Shown here: positions 1 to 12,668 of the stretch, piece after piece
How the letters are laid out: every line of letters begins with the position of its first letter
Numbering within the stretch: position 1 is the first letter of the stretch
Assembly (NCBI RefSeq): GCF_000220395.1
Contig: NW_004085883.1
Span: forward strand, 62,001-126,000
Origin: Ichthyophthirius multifiliis
Taxonomy: Eukaryota > Ciliophora > Oligohymenophorea > Hymenostomatida
Length of the DNA: 64,000 nt
Reading direction: 5' to 3'
Program-made: the position numbers and the translations under genes
The notes under the pieces: model-generated
The model's input: the letters and a program-made list of their open reading frames with translations, nothing else
Told to the model about the DNA's origin: nothing
Database searches by the model: none

Positions 1-880
1 AAATGAAATTAAAAAATAAGAATAAAAAGCAGAATAATATATGTTCAGTAAAGTAGTTTAAGTAGAACCTTCTTAATAATAAAATAATTAAAATTAATAA
101 TAAAAATAGTAAAAAAAAAATCCTTTCTAATAATAAGCTAATAAAACTAAAGAAAATAATATTATTGATGAAGAAAGTCTACTCTAAAATGATAATGTAG
201 AAACAAATAATTAGTAAACTGCAGAATCATGTTTAACTAAACCTAAAGCATGTAAAAATTGTACTTGTGGAAGAAAAGAATAAGAGTATAAATATATAAA
301 AAAAAATATATATAAATATATATATATAAAAAATTTATATATAAAAATATATGAATATATATATATATATATTATTTTATATTTATATTTTTAAAAATAT
401 TTAATTTTATATATTATATTATAATAAATATTTATATATAAATAGATATATATTTATCTATATTATTATCTTTTTAATGTATATTTATATTTATATATTA
501 TAGATAAGCTGTCGATTAATAGTAATTGATATAAGCTTTAGAAAGTGGAGATATTAAGTCTAGTTGTGGAAATTGTTATCTAGGAGATGCTTTTAGATGC
601 GCTTCATGCCCTTACAAAGGTAACAAAAATTAAAATAAAAATTTCTTTTTATATTTTTAATTTTTTTGTTGTTTTTTTTTTAGGATTACCTGCTTTTAAA
701 GTTGGATAAAAAGTTTAATTAGATTAAAATGTTAAAGATGTTCTTGGCGTAATTTTATCTTTTTAATAATAATTACATTTATTTAATAATTATATATATT
801 TTTAATTTGTTTTTATGTTTTAGAAAGAATAAGAAGATAATATTAAAATTACAGGAGGAAAAGTTAAAATAGATTTATGA
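1..880 (+). CDS. DRE2: Anamorsin/DRE2, cytosolic Fe-S assembly factor (5' end outside window)
   Basis: DRE2/CIAPIN1 passes electrons from the diflavin reductase TAH18/NDOR1 into the cytosolic iron-sulfur cluster assembly pathway. The visible exons encode both C-terminal cluster motifs of the family: a Cys-rich motif ending CKNCTCGR, and the twin motif [15 protein letters not shown] followed by [11 protein letters not shown], nearly identical to the family consensus. Exons run to 285, then 504-619, 684-748 and 824-880, with GT..AG introns at 286-503, 620-683 and 749-823; the last exon ends GGKVKIDL then TGA. The reading frame is open to base 2 with no TGA. An ATG at 41 is possible, but the family has an N-terminal methyltransferase-like domain that is not here, so the gene probably starts left of the window or this copy is short. 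Identity is very sure, 5' end unknown. Confidence 0.93.
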
Positions 881-1100
881 TTTTGAAAAGTAAAAATAGA
901 TATATTTATTTATAATATTATTTTTTTTCTTTCTTTCCTTAAAATAAAATTATATAATATTAAGATTTTTTTTTAAATAATTAATATTCTTAATTTTTTT
1001 TTTTTTTTAATTTTAATAAATTATACACAATTATTATTAAAAATCTATTCACATAATAAATATTAAATTATAAAATTAAAAATAAATTTAAATAAATATG

Positions 1101-1403
1101 TCATAAATCTAATAATTTTTAGATTAATTTACCTGCATCTTATATACAAACTTTAGCCTCTCTCATTATATTAGGAAAATCATAATTTAAAAATCCATGA
1201 GGCATATTTTCGTAGACAATTATTTCTGCACTTCTACCCAAATCACTTTTTTTTTTTAAAAAAAAAAAAAATTAAACAAAAAATATTTAATTAATTATTT
1301 TATTATACTCTAATTTTTTCAAAAATCTCCAACATTCGTCATGCAAAGGATCTTTACTTCCTACTAAAATGCGTGTTGGTGGGAAATGCTTCAAAAACTT
1401 TTG

Positions 1404-1474
<71 letters not shown>

Positions 1475-3724
1475 TTACTTCATCTGAAGCACATGAAGGA
1501 GAAACAAAAGGATTATCTTATGTATGCAATTCTAAACTATCTGGTATATAGGAGTCCAAACACATTTTTAGAAAAGTATGAGGCAAAACTTAGTCATTTA
1601 AAGAATATAGAAAACTTGGTGTGAAAGAATTTTTATTTAAATTTAAAGCTATAATAAATTATAATTATGAAAATAAATATAATAAAATAAAAAAAAGGAA
1701 TACCTGGATATGCCAAAAGTATTCCTGTAGGAATTTATATTTTATTTTAAATACATTTTAAAGTTAGAGCTTTTTATAAAAAAAAAAAAAAAATTAATTA
1801 AAAAATAAAAAAATTAATTTAAAAATAAAAAAATTAATTTGAAAATACCTGCTGCTAAATTAGCTCCAGCGGAATCTCCAACTAAAATAATTTTTTAAGG
1901 TTTTACATCTTTTTTTTAATTTTTTAAAAGAATCCAAAAAAATTATATACATAACAAAAATATTTATTTTTACTAAAAAATCGATGAACAAAATTAATAA
2001 TCCAATTATAAGCTTACCAGCAGTCATTTAAAGCTTCAGGAAAAGGATACTATGGTGCTTTTTTATAATCAATACAAAACAAAGGAATATTTAATTAATA
2101 AGCCCATTATCTTGTATAAGTTTAATGAGATCGTGAACTCATAGCAACAAAACCTCCGCCATGTATATGTATAATTAAAGATGTAAAAACATGATTTTTA
2201 TTTTCGAAAAGATTATTTAAGATTTTAGGAGCTTTTTATGCATGCTAATATTGATTAATGTAGTTTTCTAGTTATTCATTTTCTCGGTTATCTATTGTTG
2301 GTCTTTATAAATTTTTTGACGAAAGAATTCTTATTTTAATTTTATTAGGATTTTATTTGAAGAGGTTATTATAATATTCGTCTTCGTTGTTGAATTCTAA
2401 AGATGGTAAACTTGCTTTTTAAGGATTTATTTGGTTTAGTGTGCCTTCTTTACATTCTTTTTTTATTGTTTCTAATGATATTTTATTTATCACACTGTCT
2501 ATATATATTTCTTTATTGTAGGTTATAAAGGGAAATGCAAAAAACATTCCGTGTTTAATAAGGCCATAATCCATTAAATTCCAGGCCTGTTTATTTTTTT
2601 TTATTTTTATTTTTTTTGAATATACTTATATTGTAGCTGTATAATTTGGATCTGATAAAAATTAAGTGGCTATTTTTTATGTTTATGCTTTTGCAAAATA
2701 ATAATATATTCCACCTAAGTTTATGTAGAAGTTTTTTCTAAATTCTGATGTATATTATTCACTTTTACCAATTAAAGCATATCCTAATTAAATTCCTTTA
2801 ACTACTTTTTCAAATCCCTTTTACAATTGTTCTGGCTCAGCTAATTTTTTTATTTAAGATAATTAAATTAGCCTTTACCATTGCTGGCTATCTTTACTTA
2901 AAGAAAATAAATTGTTCTTTTTTTAAAAATAAAATTTAATTAATATAAATAATATTATACTTTATCAAATTTAACAGCATAAGGAAATATTTATGTTGAA
3001 GTAATTAACTTTTAAAAATTAATTTTGAGAACGTTTAAGTAATTAATATCATAATTTATATTTAATAGATTATCTAAATCATTTTATATTTCTTTTAGAA
3101 CTTATTAATTTATATGATTTAATGTTTCATATGCAATCTATATTATTTAAATATATACATATATGTATATAAATTGTATAATAATTATAATATTATTATT
3201 ATTAAAAAAAAATATTTTTTTATTTCAAATATTATATATTTAATTAAATTTATAATAACTTCAAAATTTAAGTCATTAATATCTTATAATTATAAACCAA
3301 ATTCTTCATATTGTTTTTAAAATTTTATTGTATTATTTTATTAGTCTTAGTCTAGAAAAATTTTATTAAGGTCAATAAGCTATAAATGAAAAAACTTTAT
3401 TGAGTTTTCTATATTATCTAGTAATTTGATAAAATTAACTTAAGACTAGAATTTCACATTTAATTATAGAATATAATTATAAATTTTATCAATTAATGAA
3501 TAGGAATTTTCTATTAATTTAATAAATTATTAGATTAAGGTTAGTGGAAGTTGATTATCTTATTATTAAATTTTAATAGAATTATCTTTATAAATATTCT
3601 CAAATTACTATATTTATAAAATCTTTATTTCTGAAACAGAATTTCGTTTTTTTTGATATTCCAAGTCATATTTCATTAGATTTTCTTCTAACTCTAATTA
3701 TAAATTATTTTCATTTGAATACAT
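1101..3724 (-). CDS. Hormone-sensitive-lipase-like alpha/beta hydrolase
   Basis: Predicted acylglycerol/ester hydrolase of the HSL family. Eight exons add up to 706 codons in frame: 3724-3260, 3137-2961, 2916-1974, 1908-1849, 1772-1704, 1648-1479, 1397-1309, 1245-1101, all with GT..AG introns; the stop is TGA. The N-terminal third is the helical region typical of true HSL (it contains PYAVKFDK). The oxyanion motif HGGGF lies near residue 466, the nucleophile motif GDSAGANLAAG near 540, the acid probably the Asp of GSKDPLHDE, and the catalytic His is in NMPHGF. The stretch FVSPSCASDE between nucleophile and acid also follows animal HSL. All catalytic residues are present, so it should be active. 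One intron (1398-1478) is largely a TA repeat. The alternative, a bacterial-type HSL esterase, is less likely because of the long N-terminal domain. Confidence 0.92.
1409..1478. repeat. (TA)n microsatellite inside an HSL-gene intron
   Basis: TA repeat with two interruptions, making up nearly the whole of intron 1398-1478 of the lipase gene. Confidence 0.9.
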
Positions 3725-3978
3725 TTTTTTAATTTATTTATTATTTTATTATTTAAATATAATTATTTTTTTATATTAAAACATAATAAAAATATTTGAT
3801 ATAAGAATACATTATTCAAACAAAAAAATACAAATATATGTAAATGTTTGTTATATTTATTATTTTTTAAAAAAATTTAATTAAAAATAATGTATTTAAA
3901 ATTTAGAAATTTTATATATTATATGTATATGAGTATTTTATGTTTTTTTAAAAAAATAACTTTGATTTGAATGGAAAT

Positions 3979-6639
3979 TCAATTTTGAATTTCCTAATTT
4001 TCCTGTTTATAGAGGAATTCGAAAATTAATTAAGCTTTTTCCGTATTAGAATCTTTTTTAAAAAAATAGATAGATAAACATTTTATTTAAATTTTACTTA
4101 AACATTCAAAATAATCAACTTAATGCTATATTAAATATTCTTTTATTTTTTCTTCTGTTGTTTAAAAATACTAATAAAAATAAATAATAAATCTTTATAA
4201 TATATAAAAACATTATTAAAAAAATTTTTTATGAAAAAATAAAAATTTATTTATGAAAAATATAATTAATATTTTAATACTTAACAATTAAATAAATTTA
4301 GTAATTTTTGAATTGTTAATTTATACAAAATGCATGTATTAGGATATTTCTAAAGTATTTTTTATTCAATATTAAAAGAATATTTGGTTGCATCGTATTC
4401 ATTATTTATGAATTTTTTAAATTCTAAAATAATTCTAAAATAAATTTTTATCTAAAGATTTTTTCTTATGATTCATCAATATTAATATTATTATTATTTT
4501 AATAAATAATTTGGTTATTATTATTTTTATTATTTTTATTATTATTATTATTATTATATTATTATTATTATTAATATTATTATTATTATTATTTAATATT
4601 TTATTATTAAATAGATTATTTTTTTCATTATATTAGTTTTATTAATATTAAAAATATTATTATTTTTATTTTAGTTATGTATATTGTTTTAATTTATATT
4701 AATATTTTTTTACTCATTATTTATATTTATATTGTTGTTTTTAATATTATTTATTTTATTTATGATATTGTTTACATTATTATTTATAAAATTTTTATTA
4801 TTATTTTTTATTATATCTTATAGTATATTAAATTAAACATTATTATCTATTTATTATAGTTTTTAATTGTTTAAAATTGTATCTATTTTAAGCGCTTATT
4901 CGTTTATTTCAAAATACTTTTTTTAATAATTTTAATATAATAAAATAATTTTATTTAAATATATATAAATTTTTTTGTTCATTTATAGTATATATTTTTC
5001 ACTTTTTTTTGTAATAAGTAAAGCAAATATTCGAGCAAATATTTAGATTTTTAAAGTATATCATCTAGCTCGCTTTTATGTTTTTGGTAAAAATCTTAAT
5101 TTTATAATATCGAAAGTTAAACACATCTTAAATATTTAGCATTTTCTTATTTTAAAATTTTAGTTATAGTTTATTCATTTATTTCTATATTTTAAAAAAA
5201 TTATAATATTTTTTAAAATGTAGCTGTTGTTTATTTAATATTTTAGGTCCTTATATTTAAAATCATATAAATATAATCATTTTCGAAATTATATATATTA
5301 TTATTATTGTTTTTTTAATCTAAAGAATTAAATGAATTATTTTTTATTGAATAATATTATTAATTATTTTAATAATGTTAATTTAAATTATTCTACTATA
5401 TTATAACTGTTTTCACTTTTTTTGCTTTTTTTTTTTGGTTTAAAAAAAATATATATATATATATATAAAATAAAATAAAATTATTTAAAATTAAATAAAA
5501 ATAATAATTTATAAATAAACTTTATACTTTTAACATTATTTATATTATTTTCACTTTCGATTTCAATATTTTTTCTTAATTGTTTTAATCATGAACTTAA
5601 TCGATTTTGTTTTTCTCTTATATTGTTTCTATATTTTATTTACTTTTAATTTCAACTTATATGGGATATTATTTTTATATATCTTATGTTAATTCTAATT
5701 ATTTTTGTTATTTTTATTTTTAAATATTTTATTTTTGCTTTTCATTTATAATAACTTTTTTTTCATCTTCTTCTTGTAAGTCTTTCTCTTCAACTAATGT
5801 TAGATTTATCTACTAGATATTTATTTATTAATTTGAATTTATTCTATTTTGGTTTGATTATTCGAGGTTGTTATTATAGCTATTTGTTTTAATTTTTTTA
5901 TTTAAATTTTTAAATTCATATTCTTCCTCTTCATCCTCGTATATTTCTTATTATATTTTTATATTTTTAGATTTTTAGATTATATTAAAATCAAATTCTA
6001 AATTATTTTGATAATTTTGTTCATTTTTAAATTTTAAAAATTCATCTTTACCATATTCTTTACATAGCCATTCTTTTATATTTTTTAATAAAAAAAATTA
6101 AAATAATAATATTTTTATTCAATGTATATATATATATATACATTCAAAAGTATATTTTCCTTCTTATATATCTTTTGCTATATTAATTGAATTTAATAAT
6201 TTAAAATTTTTTGAGTTTTTATTTTTCTCTTAGAACTGTTTTGTTAATTGCATTATTTTATTTTCTGTCAGGTAAGAACTTTAAATAGATATAAATATAA
6301 TATATGAATATTATATAAATGTTTTTTCAAAATTTATCTGAAAAAAATTATTCGAATTTTTTTTTTTAAAAAAAAAAAATATATATATTATTTCTATTTT
6401 ATTCTAAATTTATTATATATTTTAATACTATGAATTGTCCCCAATAAAATTAATTTTATATTTATATTTATATTATTATTCACCATTTTTATTTATTTTT
6501 AAAACCTTAGATACCTATTTTTTTTAAAAAAAAAATTAAATTACTTCAAAAAATAATATTTATATTATACGATTCCAGGCCACCAAGGATATCCTTAAAT
6601 TTTAGCAATTACTAAATCATTTATTTTAAAATAATTCAT
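3979..6639 (-). CDS. PWWP-domain chromatin protein with helical C-terminal region
   Basis: The first exons (6639-6571, 6514-6429, 6278-6142, from 6072 on) encode an N-terminal PWWP domain: start MNYFKINDLVIAKIQGYPWW, then PGI, KVLKINKNGEQQYKYK and FIGDNS as the beta barrel. PWWP domains bind methylated H3K36 nucleosomes. After it come a helix (QWLCKEYGKDEFLKF), an acidic run, a long Gln/Asn/Lys-rich linker, and a second helical region (KHKSELDDILQKSKYLLEYL) that could be a TFIIS-N/LEDGF-type domain; that last point is only an inference. Near the C-terminus is EEKIKEYLIQHQVDYF, then a poly-Asn stretch upstream of it in the linker, and TGA at 3981-3979. The frame shifts by one base inside A-runs at roughly 5.55 kb, 4.63 kb and 4.45 kb; the flanking protein continues sensibly, so I treat these as assembly errors. 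Exons in the second half are approximate. Confidence 0.75.
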
Positions 6640-9250
6640 TAGTTTTTATATTTTATTTTTAATTGTTAGAGAAAAATAAATATATATATATATATAAAGT
6701 GTATTAAATAAAAAAAATACGTCTAAAAATATATATTTATTAAAAAATGTATTTTGATTTAAAATTTTAGAAAATTATTATAAATATAAGAATTAAAAAA
6801 TATTCTATGTTGTATTAATTATTTTTTATTAAAATTACTTTATATTACCTTTATTTAGCTATTTTTTTTAATAAACAAAAATAATTTTAAACATAAAATT
6901 TATTATTTCAATAAATAATAGTAAATTATTTATTTCAAATAATTATTTAAATAAAATTATATAAGTTTGTTATTACTTACATTTAATTATTATTTATAAT
7001 TAATGATAAACATAAAGTATTTTAAATAAAATAATTATATTTTTGCATGTTTTTAAAAATTTACATTTATGTGTATATATATAACAATTTTTATAATTTT
7101 TTTTTTAATATATTTTTTATTAATATAATTGTTTAGTATATTATCTATGTTAATTTTTTTATATTAAAACCAATAATAAATTAATTAATACATAATTAAA
7201 TAATTATATTTATCAATATTATTTTTTTAGTTTTAAAGAATATCAGTTTAATTGTTTATTTCGCTTATATTAAATATTAATAATATTTTATAAAATTGTA
7301 AATTTAATAAAAAATATAAAAATTAAATAAATTATTAGTTTTCTTATTTAATTTATGAACATATTTTAGAATTAATTTTATTTTTGATAATTTATTTTAA
7401 TTTTTTTAAAAAATAATTTCATAATTTAACCTACATATTATATTTAAAAATGTTTAATTAAAAATTTTATAATTTATAGTTTTTATTAAATATATTATTT
7501 AGTATATAAGAATAGAACTAAATTAAAATATTTTTAAACAAATATAAAAATTTAGTTTTTAAATAGTAATATTAGATAATAAAATATATAATTATAATTA
7601 TTGAAAATAATATATAAAAAAGTCATTTTTAGTATTTATTTCATTAAAATATATTCATAACAAAAAAAACAAAAGTAATATTTTTTTTATTACTAAAAAA
7701 TAAATGAAAAAAAATATACATATATTTTTAAGAAAAATTTATATTATCAAATTATAAAGATTATTTTTTTATTAAAATTTATAATTTTTAAATTTTATAT
7801 TAATCAATATTTAAAATATGATAATACATATAGTTTAAAATTTACAATAATGTATTTTACCAGTTCCTATTGAACTTATACTGATATTTAATCTATTTTT
7901 GTGAATAATAAGTTCTTTAAGAAATAATTTAAAATCTTTTTTATTTATTATTTAAGTTTGTTTCGTTTTTTAATATTTTTTTTCTTCTTCTATTTATTTA
8001 TTGATTTTTTTATATTTTGGTAAATTAATATATATAAATAGAATTTTATAAATTGAATTAGTATCAGATAATATTTTTAGAAATTACTAATTACTATTAA
8101 CTTATTTTTAGTTTATATGTTTTTCTATTTCTTTTATAAGAAAATCTTTATTTTAATAAATAACTGATTGTCTTAGGAATTATTTACAAAGTTTAACTTA
8201 ATTAACCAAAAGAGCAATTATAGTAAAAATATTAAACTAATAAATACCTGAGGATTCTTTATTATATTAAATTAGCAAAAATAATAAAATAATATTACTA
8301 ATACAATTTAAGATATATGTTTATAGCTCATTCTAAAAATTTAGATTCAAGAATAAATTTATAATATAAATTAAATATTATATTTTCTATTAATTCTTTT
8401 CTTACAGAAATTTAAATTTTCTTTTTTTTCATCAATGTTAATAAAAATAAGTAAAATTATTAAATTAAATAAAAATCTAAACAAATCGAATATTCATGCT
8501 ATATTATAAAATACTTAATATTACTATCATTTATATAAAATATGTTATAGTATAAATAAATTCCAAATAAAAATATATATACTTTTACTTATTTTCTACT
8601 ATAATTAAATATTTTATATTTAACAATTATTAGTCATTGTTAAGTATTTGTAAATATTTATATTTTTAATGATTTATTATCAAAAATACTTTTAAATAAT
8701 ATATATTTAAGCCGTCCGTTAATAATCTAGTTAATAGTATGAAAAAAACATTTATTAAATCAAATAGAATAGAATTTAACTTGTAAAAAGTAAAACTAAA
8801 TAAGGTTTTTATAAAATATCAGTTAATGTGCCCAATAAATATATTTACAAAAAATCTTAATAAATTTATTTTGAATCGATTGAGGGGTTAAATTATTAAT
8901 TTTTTGTATGTGTTTTTTATTAATTTTATGAAAAATATTTTTGATTTTTTAGTTTTGAATAGATTTATGTAAAATTTCAAGTTATTTAGTAATAACTTTA
9001 TTCTATATTTCTAAGATTCAATTAATCAAATAATTTCTAAATAAATAAAATATATATAAACAATATGTTAATACTTTTATTTTTAAAATATTTTTAATAA
9101 TATCTTAGAAAAAATATAATTTAATTTTTTTTTAATTTAAATAGAATATTATTAAAATAAAATAAAAAACATAAAGCAAAACAAAACAAAAAATAGGGAA
9201 ATAAACCGCTTATTTATTTTTAATTTCTTCTTAAAATTATTAATTCTTTT
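6640..9250. other. Long AT-rich intergenic stretch
   Basis: This 2.6 kb gap consists of A/T runs and short TA repeats. Apart from the weak open frame listed separately at 7804-8331, I see no exon, RNA gene or conserved motif on either strand. Confidence 0.6.
7804..8331 (-). CDS. Possible small hydrophobic protein, weak evidence
   Basis: With TAA/TAG read as Gln there is a 175-codon open frame from ATG at 8331 to TGA at 7806-7804. It starts MSYKHISQIVLVILFYYF, has a second hydrophobic segment (FISLIFLLQLLFWLI), a Lys/Gln-rich middle and ends ELVKYIIVNFKLYVLSYFKY. I recognise no family. A second frame over the same stretch is also open, and with only one stop codon an open run of this length can occur by chance in this composition. 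It is listed so the gap is not read as empty. Confidence 0.2.
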
Positions 9251-9907
9251 TCATGCAATTAAAACACAAGCACCACCAATAGCTTTAATTCTTCTTTCAG
9301 CAGTTTTAGAGAAAAATTTAGCTTTAACAACAACAGGTTAATTTGGGAGTCTACCTTTTCCCAAAACTTTAAAGAATCCAGCTTTAGTAACATCAATAAC
9401 AGGGGCCTAATTATATTTAAAAATAAATAAAAAAAATTAATAAAGAAGAAGATAATTTATAGAAAGTATAAGTTTTTATAATATATATCTAAAAATAAAT
9501 ATATTTAATTGCCTTGTCTTTGATAGTAGCATATTTTAATCTAGTTTAATCAGATACTAAAGACCATAACTTATCAATATTAACGGTTTGTTAAAAGTGA
9601 GCGTTTTTATTGTAATGGAAAGTTCTGATTCCTTTTTTACCGAAATAACCAGGATGCCATTTTTACATCAAAATCTATATACATAAAAAAAAAATATCAC
9701 AAAAAGAAAATTAATAATTTAATTACTCTATGATGATGCATACCACCAGCCATACCACGACCTCCTCTACAACCACCCTTTCTATCTGTTTTATATTTGA
9801 TTTAATATTTGATTAAAATTTAAATTTAATTTACGCTTTCCAACACGACCGTGACCATGAGAAACGTGTCCTCTTAATTTTCTTGAATTTTTAAGTCTTG
9901 TAACCAT
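9251..9907 (-). CDS. RPL27A: 60S ribosomal protein uL15 (RPL27A/Rpl28)
   Basis: Large-subunit ribosomal protein, 149 residues, the family's usual length. Four exons: 9907-9835, 9785-9727, 9674-9513, 9406-9251. It begins [20 protein letters not shown] and carries the Gly/His-rich loop [13 protein letters not shown], then [15 protein letters not shown] and the C-terminal [18 protein letters not shown]; it ends at TGA (9253-9251). The first two introns are GT..AG and under 55 bases. The third (9512-9407) has no GT at any position that keeps the protein intact; the boundary AAG/GC...AG gives exact reading KDK-APVIDV, so it appears to be a GC-AG intron. Codon use is less AT-biased than in neighbouring genes, as expected for a highly expressed protein. 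Confidence 0.97.
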
Positions 9908-10295
9908 TTTTTATATATTTTTATTTGTAAATTAATTTTGTTTTGTTTTTAATTTAATATTTAATTATTTTATATTTAGTTTTTTTTAATTATTATTTTC
10001 TCCTCAATATAATTATGTATTTTTTAGCCTTTTATACCTTTTATACAATTTAATTTAATATTAAATTTTTTTAAAAAAAAAATAACTTTAATAATTATTT
10101 TTAATTTTAAACTGCAATAAAAAAAAATTGTTATTAAACGAAATTAAAAATATTATGTAAATATAAATAATGTACAATATTAAATAATAAAATATAAAAA
10201 ATAAATATAGATATTCATAATGAAATTTTTTTTAAAAAATGTTAATTTATTTAATTTAATATATATAGATATATATATAAATATATATATTAATT

Positions 10296-10342
<47 letters not shown>

Positions 10343-10412
10343 ATATCCTAAAAAAAAATTGATACACTATGTTCATTAATTTTATAATTAAATTTAGGTA
10401 TTTTTATTAATT
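9908..10412. other. Intergenic, TA-rich
   Basis: Gap between the 5' end of RPL27A and the 3' end of the ODAD3-like gene. It must hold the RPL27A promoter. A TA microsatellite occupies about 10261-10345. No other feature seen. Confidence 0.6.
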
Positions 10413-12668
10413 TCATTTTCTTCCTTATACATTACTACTATTTTATTTTTTTTGTTTACTTTTAGATTATTTATCTTATTTAGATTAAGCTTAATATTTT
10501 TGTTTTAATTTTGTTGTCGTTTCAACATCAATCTTTTTTTATAAAATAAATTATTTTTAATAATTATAAAAATATACATCATCATCCATTTCATCATTAG
10601 AAACTTCATCTTCATCTTTTTCAGGTAATTTAACTCTAATGTTTCTACTTATACTTTCAATTTTACCAGCTTAAAATTTAAATTTTAATATAAATAACAT
10701 TTATAAAAATAATCATTTACTTTTGTTTAATAAATTTAAATTAATGTAATTAGAAACACCTTTACTAGTTTGTTTGAAGTCATTAGGATTATAATTAGGA
10801 TCATTTTTGACTGGTTAATAAATAAGTTTCATTTTTTCAGTAATTTAAGCTAATCCTTCAACTAAAGTTTCATCAGTAACTATAATATTTGGTTTTCCTT
10901 CAAGCTTTTTTTATTTATATAAAATTTATATATATATAAAAAAATACTCTATAAAACTCTAATCTTTCATATAAATGTTCAATACCTGCTTTTACATTAA
11001 CTAATATTTTAGAAACTCTATCATATTTAAGTTTAGATTTTTCACACTTATTAGATGCATTATTAACATTTTTTTCGATTTCATCTATTTGCTTTCTATT
11101 AGGATTATCATTACCTTCATATTTTATATGATTTAGACTTTTTTTAATTTCATTTCTAAGTTTTATTTGTTCTTCGATTTTATCTGTGTATTCTTATTTT
11201 AATTCATTTAAAGATCTAGATGTTTCATCTTAAGTTGTAAATTTTTAAATTATTTCATTTACATCTGTTACACCTGTTGCTTCCTTTATTTTATTTTTAT
11301 TTTTTTAAATAATTTTTAATAAAATTTTATTTTATAAAAAAAATAATAATATGTATATTTATTTAAATATAATAATTTTTTATTTTTTACATATAATTTT
11401 CTAAAAGCTTCTTCATAATCTAATAATTTTTATTTTTAAAATGTTGTATCTTATAAGTTAGATTAATCTTTATTTTAGTTATTTTCATTTAAGTTATAGA
11501 TTTAAGATTTTTCTTAATTTCTATCTTCATTGTCTTTATCTTTCTTTTCGATTCTTTAAATTACTGCTTCTCTTTATTCTATTGCTTTCTTTTTTTCATC
11601 AATATAAGCTTTTCTTAATTCTTAGACATTAGCCTTTATTTTAAATATTATATATATATATATATTTATATATAAATATATACTTTTTTATGATTATATT
11701 TCTTTAATTCTGCTGATGCGAGTTCTTTTGCATGAGTAGCATCATGAGCTAATAATAAAAGCTCTTCAAAATCATGTTCTTTTCCTTTTAAGGAACGCTC
11801 AATTGCTGCTAATTAATTATCATATCCAACTCTCTCTTCTTTTAATCTTTTTACGATTTATTCATATGTTTTTTTAATAGATTAGGCTTCGTTGAATTTA
11901 ATCATTACTTTATCTAATCTATTTTCAAGGATTCTTATCTATCTCATTAAAGGAGATTCTTCTATTACTATTTATTTTTTATATTGAATTAAAATAAAAA
12001 AATAGTTTATATTTTTTTTGTTATTATTATTATTAAATTACCTCCAAATTTTATGTCTGATACTTCATTTAATTTATCTTAGAGTTATAATAATTATGAT
12101 TTTTTTAGTTTTGTTAAGTGTTTAGCATCATCTTATTTTCTTCTCCAATAATTCTTAAAATATTATATATTTTTTTTTATTTTTATTTTTTAACTTCATC
12201 CATTATATCTCCTGACCATGATACAAAACTTCCATGAGTTTTTGCCAATCCAGGTGTCGAAGCCTTTTTTTTATATATAAATAAATAAAATTTAGTTATT
12301 AAATATAATAAAATATATAATTTTATGTTTATTAGTATTCATGTATATTTTTTTTTTATATATATATTCTTTTTAATTTATATATTTATATGTTTACTCG
12401 TTTGTTTGCTATTAATTCATCTCTTAACGTTTTGAGTTCTTTATTTTCTTTTTTTAATGATTCTATTATTTATATATTGTTATTTCTTGTTTGTTCAGCA
12501 TTAATATGAAAAGCCTTTCTATCATTTTCTTTATTTATTTAATTAAAAAATGCCTTTATATATTTATTATTTACCTAAAAGATTAGATTTCTTTGATTAA
12601 TGTATATATTCTTCTTCAAGTTATTTTAAGTCTTTTTGATTTTTTTAAGCAGAAGATACTCTTATCAT
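10413..12668 (-). CDS. ODAD3/CCDC151-like outer dynein arm docking protein
   Basis: Coiled-coil protein matching the CCDC151/ODA10 family, which helps dock outer dynein arms on ciliary doublet microtubules. It starts MIRVSSAQKNQKDLKQLEEE. The conserved core sits in the middle: IRILENRLDKVMIKFNEAQ, then IKKTYEQIVKRLKEERVGYD, NQLAAIERSLKGKEHDFEEL and LLLAHDATHAKELASAELKK, which is the family signature as I remember it. A second marker is the segment ASTPGLAKTHGSFVSWSGD upstream of the core. The C-terminal part has GIEHLYERLEFYR, NLLNK, RNIRVKLPEKDEDE and a basic Gln-rich end; the last exon is 10532-10413 with TGA at 10415-10413. There are about ten short GT..AG introns, several placed at poly-T/TA blocks; not all borders were fixed. 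CCDC114/CCDC63 is the nearest alternative. Confidence 0.82.
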
